Notes under the pieces: model-generated
Database searches by the model: none
What the model was told of the DNA's origin: nothing
The model's input: only the letters and a program-made list of their open reading frames with translations
Made by a program: the position numbers and the translations under genes
Source of the DNA: M3007 sp044350425
Lineage (GTDB): Bacteria > Bacteroidota > Bacteroidia > Chitinophagales > Saprospiraceae
Reading direction: 5' to 3'
DNA: 64,000 bases
Assembly (NCBI GenBank): GCA_044350425.1
Contig: JBILHS010000006.1
Coordinates: forward strand, 1 to 64,000
In this document: piece by piece, positions 26,570 through 35,106 of the stretch
How positions within the stretch are numbered: position 1 is the stretch's first letter
Layout of the letters: each line of letters opens with the position of its first letter

Positions 26570-27973
26570 TTAAAGAATGGTAGCTTTCGCGGCATCTAGC
26601 ATGACACGGCATTCTGCAAGATTTGGCCCTTGGGCGTATACCCGCAGGACAGGTTCAGTACCGGATGCGCGGATCATCACCCATTTTTCGTCGCCGAATA
26701 CAAATTTCCAGCCGTCCAGATCTTCCACACTTTTGATCTTGTAGGAACCAAAAGCTGAATACGCGCGGTCTTTGCACATTTTGATCACGTTTTGCTTTTG
26801 CGCTTCTGTGATGTGCAGGTCGTCACGGTCAAAAGCAAATTCACCCACTTCGTCATAGACTTCACGCACCAGGCCTTTCAAAGTTTTGCCTGTTGCCGCC
26901 ATGAACTCGAACACCATGAGGCCGATCCATACCCCATCGCGCTCCGGGATGTGGCCTTTTACAGCCAGTCCGCCGGATTCTTCACCACCCACCAGCACAT
27001 CTTCCTGGGTCATGATCTCTGCGATGTATTTGAAGCCCACTTTGGTGATCTCATAAGGCAGGCCGTATTTCTCGGCCATTTTTTTCAGTTTGTCTGTCAC
27101 TGAGAAGGTAAACACGACCTTTCCTTTCATGCCCTTGTACTTGTGGAGGTACAATAACAATAAGAGCAGGATGTGGTGGCTGTCTACAAAATTGCCATCC
27201 TCGTCATACAGACCAATCCGGTCGGCATCTCCGTCGGTGGCAAGACCTGCGGTGATCTTCGGATTCTTTTTGATGGTCTCGCTCAGCAGCGACAGGTTGC
27301 GGTGGATCGGCTCTGGCGCCTGGCCATGCATACCAGGATTGTTGTCGCAGTGCAGGAATATCGAGCGCGGAAGCAACCTTTTGACTGCATTCTGGCCAGC
27401 GCCATACATCGCATCATAAGCGATCTTTCCGGCAGCAGACTTGATCAGTTTCAAGTCAAAATTTTTCCGGGCATGCTTGAGGTACATCCCTTCGAGATCT
27501 GCTTCTTTGAGCAAATTCTTTGCCCGCAGCTCGCTGAGCGATGGGAGTTCTTTCAGGGAGCAAACTTCCGGAATATAGGTTTCCAACTCGGCCACGTCGG
27601 AAGGGATCGAAGGTCCACCGAAGCTTGATTTGAGTTTGTAGCCATTGTAAGAAGGTGGGTTGTGGCTGGCTGTGATCACAATGCCAAGGTTGGCTTTGAG
27701 TTTCACTACACCCAGCGATACCATCGGCGTGCTCACAAAACCAGTGCTGGCGATATGACTTTGGATACCATAAGCGCCCAAAACGCGTGCGGTGGTGGTT
27801 GCAAAAAGCAGTCCACCAAAACGGCAGTCGTGGCCGATGACCGCACGTTTCATTTTATGCTTTTTCATAAAAATTGCAGTAGCCTCTGCCACACGCATCA
27901 CGTTATCTACGGTGTATTCGTCGGCGATGATTGCACGCCAGCCGTCTGTACCGAATTTGATTGGAATTGCCAT
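26570..27973 (-). CDS. Phosphoglucomutase/phosphomannomutase family protein
   Basis: A 467-residue alpha-D-phosphohexomutase. Motifs are in order: the phosphoserine loop TASHNP (Ser103), the magnesium loop DGDADR (247-252), the sugar-binding loop GEESGG, and the phosphate-binding RASGTEP near the end. It moves phosphate between C1 and C6 of hexose phosphates, feeding glycan and sugar-nucleotide synthesis in the cytoplasm. The exact sugar (glucose, mannose or glucosamine) cannot be told from the sequence alone. Co-directional with rpiB downstream. Confidence 0.9.
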   Translation of the reverse strand: MAIPIKFGTDGWRAIIADEYTVDNVMRVAEATAIFMKKHKMKRAVIGHDCRFGGLLFATTTARVLGAYGIQSHIASTGFVSTPMVSLGVVKLKANLGIVITASHNPPSYNGYKLKSSFGGPSIPSDVAELETYIPEVCSLKELPSLSELRAKNLLKEADLEGMYLKHARKNFDLKLIKSAAGKIAYDAMYGAGQNAVKRLLPRSIFLHCDNNPGMHGQAPEPIHRNLSLLSETIKKNPKITAGLATDGDADRIGLYDEDGNFVDSHHILLLLLLYLHKYKGMKGKVVFTFSVTDKLKKMAEKYGLPYEITKVGFKYIAEIMTQEDVLVGGEESGGLAVKGHIPERDGVWIGLMVFEFMAATGKTLKGLVREVYDEVGEFAFDRDDLHITEAQKQNVIKMCKDRAYSAFGSYKIKSVEDLDGWKFVFGDEKWVMIRASGTEPVLRVYAQGPNLAECRVMLDAAKATIL

Positions 27974-28013
27974 TATCTTTTGATTTGTTGAATTGTTGAT
28001 CCATTCTTACAGG

Positions 28014-28021
28014 CAAAAGTA
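28014..28021 (-). promoter_or_regulatory. Candidate -7 box for the phosphohexomutase gene
   Basis: On the minus strand the sequence reads TACTTTTG, a full match to TAnnTTTG, 41 bases before the ATG. No convincing TTG box at the usual distance was found, so support is partial. Confidence 0.45.
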
Positions 28022-28101
28022 TTTGTTCAAAACGTACTTTCGCACTTCATTTTTCAATTTCTCAAATCAGGCTTTCTCCGGCGCCTCAAATTCGCAAAAA
28101 A

Positions 28102-28779
28102 TTGACCGACTCCTACCGCCATAAAGGCCTGCGCAAACGCATGATAGACACCTTGCGCAAAAAGGGAATTACCGACGAGGCTGTGCTCGCCGCAATGGCG
28201 GCGGTACCACGTCATTTTTTTCTGGAAAAAGCCTTTGAGGAACATGCCTATGAAGACAAAGCCTTTCCAATTGGCTGCGAGCAAACCATATCACAACCCT
28301 ATACAGTGGCATACCAGAGTGTTTTATTGAATATCAAAAACGGCGATCATGTCCTGGAAATCGGTACCGGATCGGGTTATCAGGCTGCCATTTTAGCTGT
28401 TCTGGGCGCCAAAGTTTTTACGGTTGAAAGGCAGGAGGGACTGTATTTCCAGACCCAAAAACTGTTGGATGAACTGGGCTTTAAGACCGTGAAATGTTTT
28501 TTCAGAGATGGCTCTAAAGGCTTGAGCGAAAAAGCGCCCTTCGATAAAATTATTGTGACCGCCGGTGCGCCGGTAATACCTGAACCTTTGAAGGCTCAAC
28601 TTGCGGTAGGGGGAATTCTGGTGATCCCTGTGGGAGAATCGGTGCAACAGATGTTGAAAATCACGCGTATTTCGGCTACAGAATTTCGGGAGGAACGCCT
28701 GGATAACTTTCGGTTTGTGCCGTTTTTGGAGGGGGTGAGCCGATTTACCCGTCGTAGTATTAACGAAGGCGGGAAGTAG
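28102..28779 (+). CDS. pcm: Protein-L-isoaspartate O-methyltransferase
   Basis: A 225-residue protein with the Pcm layout: an N-terminal region with RHFFLEKAFEEHAYED and the conserved substrate segment IGCEQTISQPYTVAYQ, then the SAM-binding motif VLEIGTGSGYQAA. It methylates isoaspartyl residues to start repair of aged proteins in the cytoplasm. The start is a TTG at 28102, kept because the following DSYRHKGLRKR is typical of Bacteroidota Pcm; the next ATG is at 28141. It converges with the Uma2 gene, with three bases between the stops. Confidence 0.9.
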   Translation: MTDSYRHKGLRKRMIDTLRKKGITDEAVLAAMAAVPRHFFLEKAFEEHAYEDKAFPIGCEQTISQPYTVAYQSVLLNIKNGDHVLEIGTGSGYQAAILAVLGAKVFTVERQEGLYFQTQKLLDELGFKTVKCFFRDGSKGLSEKAPFDKIIVTAGAPVIPEPLKAQLAVGGILVIPVGESVQQMLKITRISATEFREERLDNFRFVPFLEGVSRFTRRSINEGGK

Positions 28780-28782
28780 GTT

Positions 28783-29388
28783 TTATCCATTTGGCACTTC
28801 AAACACTACACGTCGATAAATTTCTTGGATCGGAATATCGCAATCACCGATACGAGGCACGTCCTCTGGCTCATAGAATTCCGTGTCGACCCACTTACCT
28901 GCTTCGTTTTCAAGAATGCGAACGTGTTGTTCCTTTTGGGATAAAAACACGATCTGTTGCAAACCAGGAATCTTTTTATAACAACGGGTTTTATTCGTTT
29001 TATCATGCTGTTCTGTTGAATCAGAAAGGATTTCAATTACAACAGAAGGATTTAATGTTGCCTTCATTTTAGGGCCAGACTGATAAAAACTGTGTTCACC
29101 ACACACTACAAGTAGATCAGGGTAAAAAACCTGGTTACAAGCTTTGATGTATAGCATACGGTCTCCTGAATACACATCGCAGGCTTTTTCAAGCAGGCAG
29201 TTTCCTAGCAGGCGGTTAAGGTTACTGGCAATTTTACCATGGGCTTCTGAGGTATAAGCCATCGCCACAATTTTGCCATCTACAAACTCATGTCTTCCTT
29301 CTGCTTTTATTTCAAAAGCAAAATACTCCTCCAAAGTGGCCGCAGGAGCTTCTATAGGTTGGGGCATCGAACGTGCTTGTGCTGGCAT
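28783..29388 (-). CDS. Uma2 family protein (DUF820, restriction-endonuclease-like fold)
   Basis: A 201-residue protein with the Uma2 layout: the N-terminal TLEEYFAFE, RHEFVDGKIVAMA, then YPDLLVV and SVVIEILSDST, the segments that carry the PD-(D/E)XK-like acidic residues (Asp in YPD, Glu in EIL), followed by KTRCYKKIPGL. The fold suggests nuclease activity, but the cellular role of this very common family is not established. The N-terminal proline/alanine-rich 15 residues may belong to a longer start; TLEEY marks the domain start. Confidence 0.85.
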   Translation of the reverse strand: MPAQARSMPQPIEAPAATLEEYFAFEIKAEGRHEFVDGKIVAMAYTSEAHGKIASNLNRLLGNCLLEKACDVYSGDRMLYIKACNQVFYPDLLVVCGEHSFYQSGPKMKATLNPSVVIEILSDSTEQHDKTNKTRCYKKIPGLQQIVFLSQKEQHVRILENEAGKWVDTEFYEPEDVPRIGDCDIPIQEIYRRVVFEVPNG

Positions 29389-29529
29389 AACAGGAAAAGT
29401 TTATACAAAATTACTCAAAACCATCGTCTGCTGTACCATTTTTATTCAGAGTTACAGGCAGCTCGAAATGAGGTAGGCAATTTCATGAACCTGATTTTTT
29501 CTGCACATTAGATTTTGGCTGAAAAACGC

Positions 29530-30258
29530 TCAGGTTCTGGAAGTCGCCGGATTCCCCATCAAAGCCACCAACAGACCATATCCTATCAGCAGTATTCCAG
29601 ATAATAATACAGAGATTCCCACTGCACGCACCAATTCATGCCAGGTGGAGAGGGTGTTGACAATATCCAGCAACAGCTGGTCGGGACGGGTGAAGATATC
29701 CCAGGAATTCCAGCGTTGAAACCGTCCCAGCCAGATACCGAAGCCGCTCAACCCCATAGCGCTCAGCATCACGGTTTGTACGCCCCCCTTTGAAAAGTGT
29801 GGTTGCAAAGTCTGGTGAATGTTGCGCAAAGACAATAATCCGAGCAGTAAACCCGTGCTGGAAAATGCAAAAAGCAACACCAGATCATACCACATAGGAA
29901 CCGGAGGTTTGTGGCTCAGGTGCAAAAAGTCTGTTATGATGTATGGCGCATTGGGTAAAAAGAGCAGCCAGATGAAGAAACAAAGTATCCTGGAGAATTG
30001 GTTCGCTCCCTGGTTTTGCAAGCTTGAAAATCGCAGGGAGGCGATGTAGGGGATCCAGGCAAGTACCAGGTTCCAGATCAGGAAGACAAAGGTCACGCCA
30101 CGTGAATCCACAAAGGATTGCCAGGAAGAAATCTCTGGCAAGCTGTGCCATTTAAATCCAATACGACCTGCGATCAGCATGCCGCAACAAAACGTCGCTA
30201 TAGTTAACATCCGGAATAGCCCGGCCTGTTGTTCTTTTTGTGATAGGTGAAAATTCAT
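29530..30258 (-). CDS. DUF1361 membrane protein
   Basis: A 242-residue integral membrane protein with about seven hydrophobic segments. Hallmarks of DUF1361 are visible: NLVLAWIPY, FLPNAPYIITDFLHL and the late LGRFQRWNSWDIF. Function unknown. It lies upstream of no obvious partner; the winged-helix regulator next to it runs in the same direction but ends 56 bases before this start. Confidence 0.85.
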   Translation of the reverse strand: MNFHLSQKEQQAGLFRMLTIATFCCGMLIAGRIGFKWHSLPEISSWQSFVDSRGVTFVFLIWNLVLAWIPYIASLRFSSLQNQGANQFSRILCFFIWLLFLPNAPYIITDFLHLSHKPPVPMWYDLVLLFAFSSTGLLLGLLSLRNIHQTLQPHFSKGGVQTVMLSAMGLSGFGIWLGRFQRWNSWDIFTRPDQLLLDIVNTLSTWHELVRAVGISVLLSGILLIGYGLLVALMGNPATSRT

Positions 30259-30314
30259 AGCATTTTGTGTTTATAAATCCTCAAAAAACAAGTTCGAACC
30301 GCTTCGTTCATCCG

Positions 30315-30614
30315 CTATTTCCCGAATTTCAACATGGCCTCCAATGCATCCAAATGCGCTTTAAAAGCAGTCTTACCAGCAGCTGTTGCAGCATAAGTCG
30401 TTTGTGGTCGGCGACCCACAAATTGTTTGCGAAACTCCACGTATTCAGCGGCTTCCAGCGGTTTCATATGACTGGCCAGATTGCCGTCGGTCAGATTGAG
30501 CAGTTCCTTGAGTGTTCCGTAGTCCACCCAGTCGTTCACCGCCAGAATGGACATGATGCCCAGTCGGTTGCGGTGGTCAAAAACAGGATTGAGTTGGGTA
30601 AGGATATCTTTCAT
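30315..30614 (-). CDS. Winged-helix transcriptional regulator
   Basis: A 99-residue DNA-binding protein of the MarR/ArsR-like winged-helix type (HTH_34-like). The helix-turn-helix is DYGTLKELLNLTDGNLASHMKPLE, and the wing is FRKQFVGRRPQTTYAATAAGK. Such small regulators in Bacteroidota are usually coupled to a membrane protein. Here it overlaps the gene at 30611-31261 by four bases, so the two are translated from one mRNA. Target genes are unknown; self-regulation is likely by analogy. Confidence 0.88.
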   Translation of the reverse strand: MKDILTQLNPVFDHRNRLGIMSILAVNDWVDYGTLKELLNLTDGNLASHMKPLEAAEYVEFRKQFVGRRPQTTYAATAAGKTAFKAHLDALEAMLKFGK

Positions 30615-31261
30615 CGATCATATTTAAAATACATCCAACTGCCGTAGAGGATGTGCAATAAGCCGAACCCAATGGCCCAGAATTCTAAGCCACGCCCCGG
30701 GAAAAACATCCCGGCTAGTCCGAGCAGAATTTGTAACAACCCCAAGGAGCCCACATCACCCAAAGTATATTTACCTCCATGGAGCAATGCCAGGCCATAA
30801 AAAACCAGCGTTGCAGGTGCCACAAAAGCGATCATATTCCAGTACAACAAGGCCAAACAAAACACCCCGCCAGTCGCCAATGGAATGAGCAAAGCCCACA
30901 AAAGTCGACGGGAACTGGCATCCCAAACACGTTCACCCCGAAGTTGAGCCTTACGGGCGGTAAAAAACCATCCGCCGGCCAACGCAGCGACCAGCACGAC
31001 CAGGGCTGTCAATACGAGACTGGTTTCGTATCCAAGTCCAGCATTTTCGACTGCCCCCGAACGATCGTAATACACATCACTGGCAGCATATTCTCCTAGA
31101 TATTGCGCCTCCAGATAATTGCGCACAAAAAAAGCACCGACCAGTGCGCAGACGCCCGCCCATACCCCCGAAAGTCCACTGAGGCTCAGAAATCGGGTGC
31201 TACGCTCCATGAGGGTGCGCATTTCGGCAAGATGTTCTAACTGCTGTTTGGAATTATCCAT
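30611..31261 (-). CDS. Membrane protein coupled to the winged-helix regulator
   Basis: A 216-residue protein with a soluble helical N-terminus (LEHLAEMRTLMERST) and about six hydrophobic segments (starting near residues 26, 80, 118, 142, 172 and 190). I do not recognise a named family. Its last four bases overlap the regulator start, suggesting translational coupling. It may sense or respond to a membrane signal with the regulator, which is inference. Confidence 0.75.
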   Translation of the reverse strand: MDNSKQQLEHLAEMRTLMERSTRFLSLSGLSGVWAGVCALVGAFFVRNYLEAQYLGEYAASDVYYDRSGAVENAGLGYETSLVLTALVVLVAALAGGWFFTARKAQLRGERVWDASSRRLLWALLIPLATGGVFCLALLYWNMIAFVAPATLVFYGLALLHGGKYTLGDVGSLGLLQILLGLAGMFFPGRGLEFWAIGFGLLHILYGSWMYFKYDR

Positions 31262-31411
31262 ATCAAAATACTTTGTCCTGCAAAGTTAAGGAATACTTTT
31301 TTCAAGATTTACCCATTCAGAAAAACTATTTTTGCCGGAGGAAGACTTGGGGATTTCGAATATCCAATATCGAATATCGAATGACCCAAAAGTTCAACAG
31401 TCCAGATTCAA

Positions 31412-32167
31412 ATGGCAGACACCAACCTGATATACGGCCACCATCCTGTTACCGAAGCCATTCGTGCAGGAAAGCCAGTAGAGAAAGTATTTTTCCAGCA
31501 AGGCGAAAGGGGCGAAATGGAAAAAGAGATCCGACATCTGACAAAGGAATATGGTATTCCATTACAGGTGGTTCCGAAGGAGAAACTGAACAAAATGGTG
31601 CGTGGCCAGCATCAGGGCGTAGTGGCCCACCTTGCGCTCGTGGAATTTCAAAACCTGGAAAATGTGTTGCCTTATGTATTTGAGCAAGGGCAAATGCCCT
31701 TGTTTGTGATCCTGGACGGGGTGACGGATGTGCGAAACTTTGGAGCGATTTGCCGTTCTGCGGAATGCGCTGGCGCCCATGCGGTCATTGTGCCGCAGTC
31801 TGGCTCTGCTTTGGCCAATGAAGAAGCCATGAAGGCCTCGGCCGGTGCGCTGGCACGCATTCGGGTATGTCGTGTGCGCAGTCTTTTCAGTACGGTGGAG
31901 TGGCTGCAGGAATGTGGCGTTCAGGTGGTAGCTACGGCCCTCAGTGGTCGGAGTATTCCACTTTTTAAGGCCGAATTCGCCGGACCAACTGCCATTTTAA
32001 TGGGATCCGAGGGCGAGGGTGTTCACCCAAAATTGCTTAAAATGTCTGATGTAATCGTAAAGATCCCGCAAGCTACAGACTTTGATTCCTACAATGTTAG
32101 TGTGGCCGCAGGGATCGTTTTGTATGAGGTTTTGCGACAAAGGGATGATTCGAATGGAGTAGTTTAG
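31412..32167 (+). CDS. rlmB: 23S rRNA (guanosine-2'-O-)-methyltransferase RlmB-like
   Basis: A 251-residue SPOUT methyltransferase of the TrmH family. The substrate-binding N-terminus (YGHHPVTEAIRAG) is followed by the knot domain with motif 1 (DGVTDVRNFGAICRSAEC), motif 2 (ILMGSEGEGV) and motif 3 (IPQATDFDSYNVSVAAGIVLYE). RlmB methylates a guanosine in the peptidyl-transferase region of 23S rRNA. The related TrmH tRNA enzyme is less likely given the N-terminal domain. Upstream bases 31355-31381 carry a small AATATCGAAT repeat. Confidence 0.88.
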   Translation: MADTNLIYGHHPVTEAIRAGKPVEKVFFQQGERGEMEKEIRHLTKEYGIPLQVVPKEKLNKMVRGQHQGVVAHLALVEFQNLENVLPYVFEQGQMPLFVILDGVTDVRNFGAICRSAECAGAHAVIVPQSGSALANEEAMKASAGALARIRVCRVRSLFSTVEWLQECGVQVVATALSGRSIPLFKAEFAGPTAILMGSEGEGVHPKLLKMSDVIVKIPQATDFDSYNVSVAAGIVLYEVLRQRDDSNGVV

Positions 32168-32256
32168 TTCCGCTGAAATAAATTCATTTAGATTCCAGTT
32201 TCTTCGTTCATCAATATTCCGATGGTATTATCGGGTAACAAAACTTAACGCATCAC

Positions 32257-32507
32257 ATGATGAAACACATGCTCCTTTTAGCTGCTCTTGTCCTTATAGG
32301 CCTGGCACCCAGCTGCAAAAAAGACACGCCAGGACCTACTCCACAGGAACGCCTCATTGGAAAATGGCAGGCCACCAAAGCACTCCTTGGCGCTACCAAT
32401 GCACTACCCCACTGCAAAGAAAGACCTTGAGCAGACTACTGGACCTTGAGATCGAATTCACTTCGGACGGAAAGGTTGTTTTTACCTGGCTTATAATGCG
32501 TCTATAA
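32257..32507 (+). pseudogene. Frameshifted small lipocalin-like lipoprotein
   Basis: Too short to stand out as an open frame. ATG 32257 starts MMKHMLLLAALVLIGLAPSC, a signal peptide with lipobox, followed by PQERLIGKWQATKAL, the usual opening of Bacteroidota lipocalin-like lipoproteins. The frame stops at 32428-32430 after 57 residues. In another frame the sequence continues with LLDLEIEFTSDGKVVFTW, the expected next strand of the same fold, to a stop at 32505-32507 that overlaps the end of lspA. It looks like a frameshifted and truncated relic. Confidence 0.65.
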
Positions 32508-33320
32508 AAGCGGCCTTCCCATTTCATTGTAAGGCTTGGCTGCTGATTCATCTGTGTCGTTTTCTGACTTTATCGGGGCATCATTCACCTCCTGCTCCAT
32601 ATGCTCTGCAAGCATTTCATCGCTTGCACCTTCCCCTTCCGGCAATTTTTCAATTTCAGCTAAAATCTCTGCATGCGGCTCAGGTTGATCCTCCATGAAG
32701 CCATCCCGGAAAAATCTCCTTTGGAAAAGTAAAATGCTCAATACCCCGGTTGTGATGGCTGCATCGGCTACGTTGAAGATCGGGCTAAAAAACAACCAGG
32801 TATCCCCACCCAACCATTCCGGGAATTCGAAATATTTTATCGGAAAATAGAGCATATCCACCACCTTTCCATGCATGAATCCACCCATGGGCAGTTCGTT
32901 CGTATGCCCATAACCGGTTCCCCAGGGCACCAATTCACCGATATGGTGTGTGGAGTCAGAAAATATCATCGCATAAAAAGTACTGTCGATGATATTGCCC
33001 AAAGCGCCGGCTGTGATCAGTGCGATGCTTATAATGAAACCGGTAGGCGCTTTGGCATCTATCAGCAAACGCGTGTACCAGATAAGACCCACTACCATCA
33101 GAATGCGGAAAAGGCTGAGTAAAAGCTTGCCGTACTCCCAACCGAAAGTGATGCCAAATGCCATGCCTTCATTCTCTACGAAATGCAGGCGCGCCCATTG
33201 CTGGCCAAACATCAGCATGTCTTCATTGTACTCGAAATGGGTCTTGATGTAGTACTTCGAGGCTTGGTCTATGAGCAACACAATGAAAACGATCAGTGCT
33301 GCTAAGTATCCTTTTTTCAA
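32502..33320 (-). CDS. lspA: Lipoprotein signal peptidase (signal peptidase II)
   Basis: A 272-residue membrane aspartyl protease that cuts lipoprotein signal peptides before the lipidated cysteine. Visible motifs are DQASKYYIK, ENEGMAFG, GALGNIIDS with one catalytic Asp, GKVVDM, and FNVADAAIT with the other. Four hydrophobic segments are present. It is longer than the roughly 160-200 residues usual elsewhere because of an insert between the third and fourth segments and a charged 60-residue C-terminal tail, both common in Bacteroidota. It would process the lipoproteins of the array at the left. Confidence 0.93.
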   Translation of the reverse strand: MKKGYLAALIVFIVLLIDQASKYYIKTHFEYNEDMLMFGQQWARLHFVENEGMAFGITFGWEYGKLLLSLFRILMVVGLIWYTRLLIDAKAPTGFIISIALITAGALGNIIDSTFYAMIFSDSTHHIGELVPWGTGYGHTNELPMGGFMHGKVVDMLYFPIKYFEFPEWLGGDTWLFFSPIFNVADAAITTGVLSILLFQRRFFRDGFMEDQPEPHAEILAEIEKLPEGEGASDEMLAEHMEQEVNDAPIKSENDTDESAAKPYNEMGRPLL

Positions 33321-33385
33321 GGTGCGTGTAAATTTTTGCGTTAAAAAGTCGGCAAAGAAACGGAGAGTCCGCGAAAAGGTTGCAC

Positions 33386-33592
33386 TTATTTGCCTTCAGT
33401 GGGCGGGGAGGGTGCTTCTTTGGGCGTCGGGCCCTTGCGGTCTTTGGGTGAACGCCCTGCTTCCCGGAGCACTTTGTCTATCATCCATTCCAGTTGCCCG
33501 TTTACGCTCCGAAATTCGTCCGCGGCCCATTTCTCCAGTGCGACGTAGGAAGCCTCGTCCATGCGGAGTACGAATGATTTTTTTGCTGCCAT
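33386..33592 (-). CDS. Arc-like ribbon-helix-helix DNA-binding protein
   Basis: A 68-residue protein. The N-terminal part (KKSFVLRMDEASYVALEKWA then SVNGQLEWMIDKVLREAGR) fits the Arc/MetJ ribbon-helix-helix fold, and the tail is proline- and charge-rich. It binds DNA as a dimer in known families. No toxin gene is adjacent, so there is no evidence for a toxin-antitoxin pair. Followed by lspA in the same direction; the perfect palindrome at 33611 lies just upstream of its start. Confidence 0.8.
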   Translation of the reverse strand: MAAKKSFVLRMDEASYVALEKWAADEFRSVNGQLEWMIDKVLREAGRSPKDRKGPTPKEAPSPPTEGK

Positions 33593-33610
33593 TTTATTGT
33601 GTGGGAATAG

Positions 33611-33691
33611 ATTGTCGGGTATGGATGGTGCGGGACACCTCGGAGGTTTTGAAAACCTCCGAGGTGTCCCGCACCATCCATACCCGACAAT
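33611..33691. repeat. Perfect 81-base palindrome
   Basis: Arms of 40 bases (33611-33650 and 33652-33691) are exact inverted copies around a single G. The centre reads GGAGGTTTTGAAAACCTCC. The outer arm sequence is not shared with the other palindromes, only the core is. It may be an intergenic terminator or a mobile palindrome. Confidence 0.92.
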
Positions 33692-33737
33692 CCATTTACG
33701 GTTTAAAGTTTAAACAGATCATCATCCTGCACTTGTA

Positions 33738-33817
33738 AATGGGAATGTTTTGGGTGAGGGACACCTCGTAGGTTTTTGAAAACCTCCGAGGTGTCCCTCA
33801 CCCAAAACATTCCCATT
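33738..33817. repeat. Near-perfect 80-base palindrome
   Basis: Arms of about 40 bases pair with one or two mismatches around the same AGGTTTTTGAAAACCT core as at 33611, including the ACACCTC segment next to it, but the outermost 20 bases are different. It ends 12 bases before the stop of the SPFH gene. Confidence 0.9.
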
Positions 33818-33828
33818 CCCCTGGCCTA

Positions 33829-34680
33829 TTACTGATGCAAAGTACCCGTATTAAGCACTGGCTGCGCATTTCGATCGCCACAAAGCACCACCAGCAAATT
33901 ACTCACCATGGCAGCCTTTTTATCGTCGTCAAATTCGATGATCTTTTTGTGCGACAACTGGGCCAGTGCCATTTCGACCATGCCGACCGCGCCTTCCACG
34001 ATCTTGCTCCGGGCGGCTACGATGGCCGTTGCCTGTTGCCGCTGAAGCATCGCCTGAGCAATTTCGGTGGCATAAGCCAGATTGTTGATCCTTGCCTCGA
34101 TGATCTCTATACCGGCAATTTGCAGGCGTTCGCTGACTTCGTGGGCCAGTTGGTGGTTCACCTCATCAAAACTGGAACGCAGGGTTATGGTCGCTGCTTC
34201 ATCTTCCCAGTTGTCATAATTGTACATTCCCGCCAGTTTGCGCAACGCCGTTTCACTTTGGATCTTTACAAAATCCGGGTAATTTTCTACCGCAAAAGCT
34301 GCCTTAAAAGTATCCTTCACCCGGTAGGTCACCACGCCGCCAATCATGATGGGATTGCCTTGTTTGTCATTCACTTTGATAGAAGGCACATCTAACGTGA
34401 CTGCCCGAAGTGACACTTTTGCTTTCAGATAAAAAGGATTCGCAAAGAAAAATCCGCTCTCCTTGATACTGCCGATGTAGGAACCAAAAAGGGTAAGTAC
34501 CCGGCTGCTATTGGGTTCAATGGCGATAAAACCCGGAGCGATGATCAGGAGTGCAATGCCCAAAGACACAGCACCCAGCGGAAATTGCCTTATGATCAAT
34601 AAAAATATTCCTGCTGCTACCAACAGAAGAAGTAACAGCAACATTGCCCAGCCAGAAGTTGGTTTGATTGTTTTTTCCAT
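33829..34680 (-). CDS. SPFH/Band 7 domain membrane protein
   Basis: A 283-residue protein starting at MEKTIKPTSGW. The longer in-frame start at 34812 is rejected because a promoter lies inside that extension. Two adjacent hydrophobic segments (about residues 10-30 and 36-53) are followed by the Band 7 domain (ALRAVTLDV-like strands, then RLQIAGIEIIEARINNLAYATEIAQAMLQRQQA). The pattern is typical of stomatin/prohibitin-like proteins that organise membrane microdomains. The C-terminal part after KKIIEFDDD is short. No NfeD-like partner is adjacent. Confidence 0.88.
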   Translation of the reverse strand: MEKTIKPTSGWAMLLLLLLLVAAGIFLLIIRQFPLGAVSLGIALLIIAPGFIAIEPNSSRVLTLFGSYIGSIKESGFFFANPFYLKAKVSLRAVTLDVPSIKVNDKQGNPIMIGGVVTYRVKDTFKAAFAVENYPDFVKIQSETALRKLAGMYNYDNWEDEAATITLRSSFDEVNHQLAHEVSERLQIAGIEIIEARINNLAYATEIAQAMLQRQQATAIVAARSKIVEGAVGMVEMALAQLSHKKIIEFDDDKKAAMVSNLLVVLCGDRNAQPVLNTGTLHQ

Positions 34681-34717
34681 GGTTATAAATGATTTTGATT
34701 TGATATTAATTTGATAG

Positions 34718-34749
34718 CAAATGTAATCGTATTGGATTGGATTTTGCAA
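34718..34749 (-). promoter_or_regulatory. Promoter of the SPFH gene
   Basis: On the minus strand TTG (34749-34747), a 21-base spacer, then TACATTTG (34725-34718), a full TAnnTTTG match. The transcript would start near 34712, about 30 bases before the ATG at 34680, which supports the shorter start of that gene. Confidence 0.7.
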
Positions 34750-34817
34750 GGGTTTTACTGTGGATTGTTGGAATTTAACGACGAAGGAAGGGGATGGAAG
34801 GATGGAGGGCAAAAAAT

Positions 34818-34847
34818 TAGCCGCTCGGCTTGGGGGCTGAGCGGCTA
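34818..34847 (-). terminator. Minus-strand terminator
   Basis: The stem TAGCCGCTC (34818-34826) / GAGCGGCTA (34839-34847) has a 12-base loop and, read on the minus strand, is followed by ATTTTTT. It would stop transcripts coming from the topoisomerase gene, about 450 bases away, or from an unknown minus-strand RNA in between. Confidence 0.75.
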
Positions 34848-35070
34848 GTTGGTTTTAAGCAGTTTGGACCTTCTCCTAAAAGTAAACATAAAGATAAGTT
34901 TCCAAGGCCAAGAAAAGCGGCATCTTCCCCGCGCTGATGTTTTTCAATATTTTCGCGGATGAGAGTTCTGACCTGGTTGAATTTTGCTTAGAAGGATGTT
35001 AAAGATTGGGGGCAGTTTTTCAATTGCGAGTCGGTGGTAATGCACAAAATACAGGAAAAATAAAATTGTA

Positions 35071-35101
35071 TTGCAAAATGATCCGAAAGGTAGTACCTTT
35101 G
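35071..35101 (+). promoter_or_regulatory. Promoter of the small RNA candidate
   Basis: TTG (35071-35073), a 20-base spacer, then TACCTTTG (35094-35101), a full match to the Bacteroidota primary promoter pattern. No open reading frame follows; the hairpins and terminator do. Confidence 0.7.
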
Positions 35102-35106
35102 TAAGG

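Noticed and set aside
33386..33592. Toxin-antitoxin pair with the ribbon-helix-helix protein as antitoxin
   Set aside because: No toxin-like small gene overlaps or adjoins it; neighbours are lspA and palindromes.
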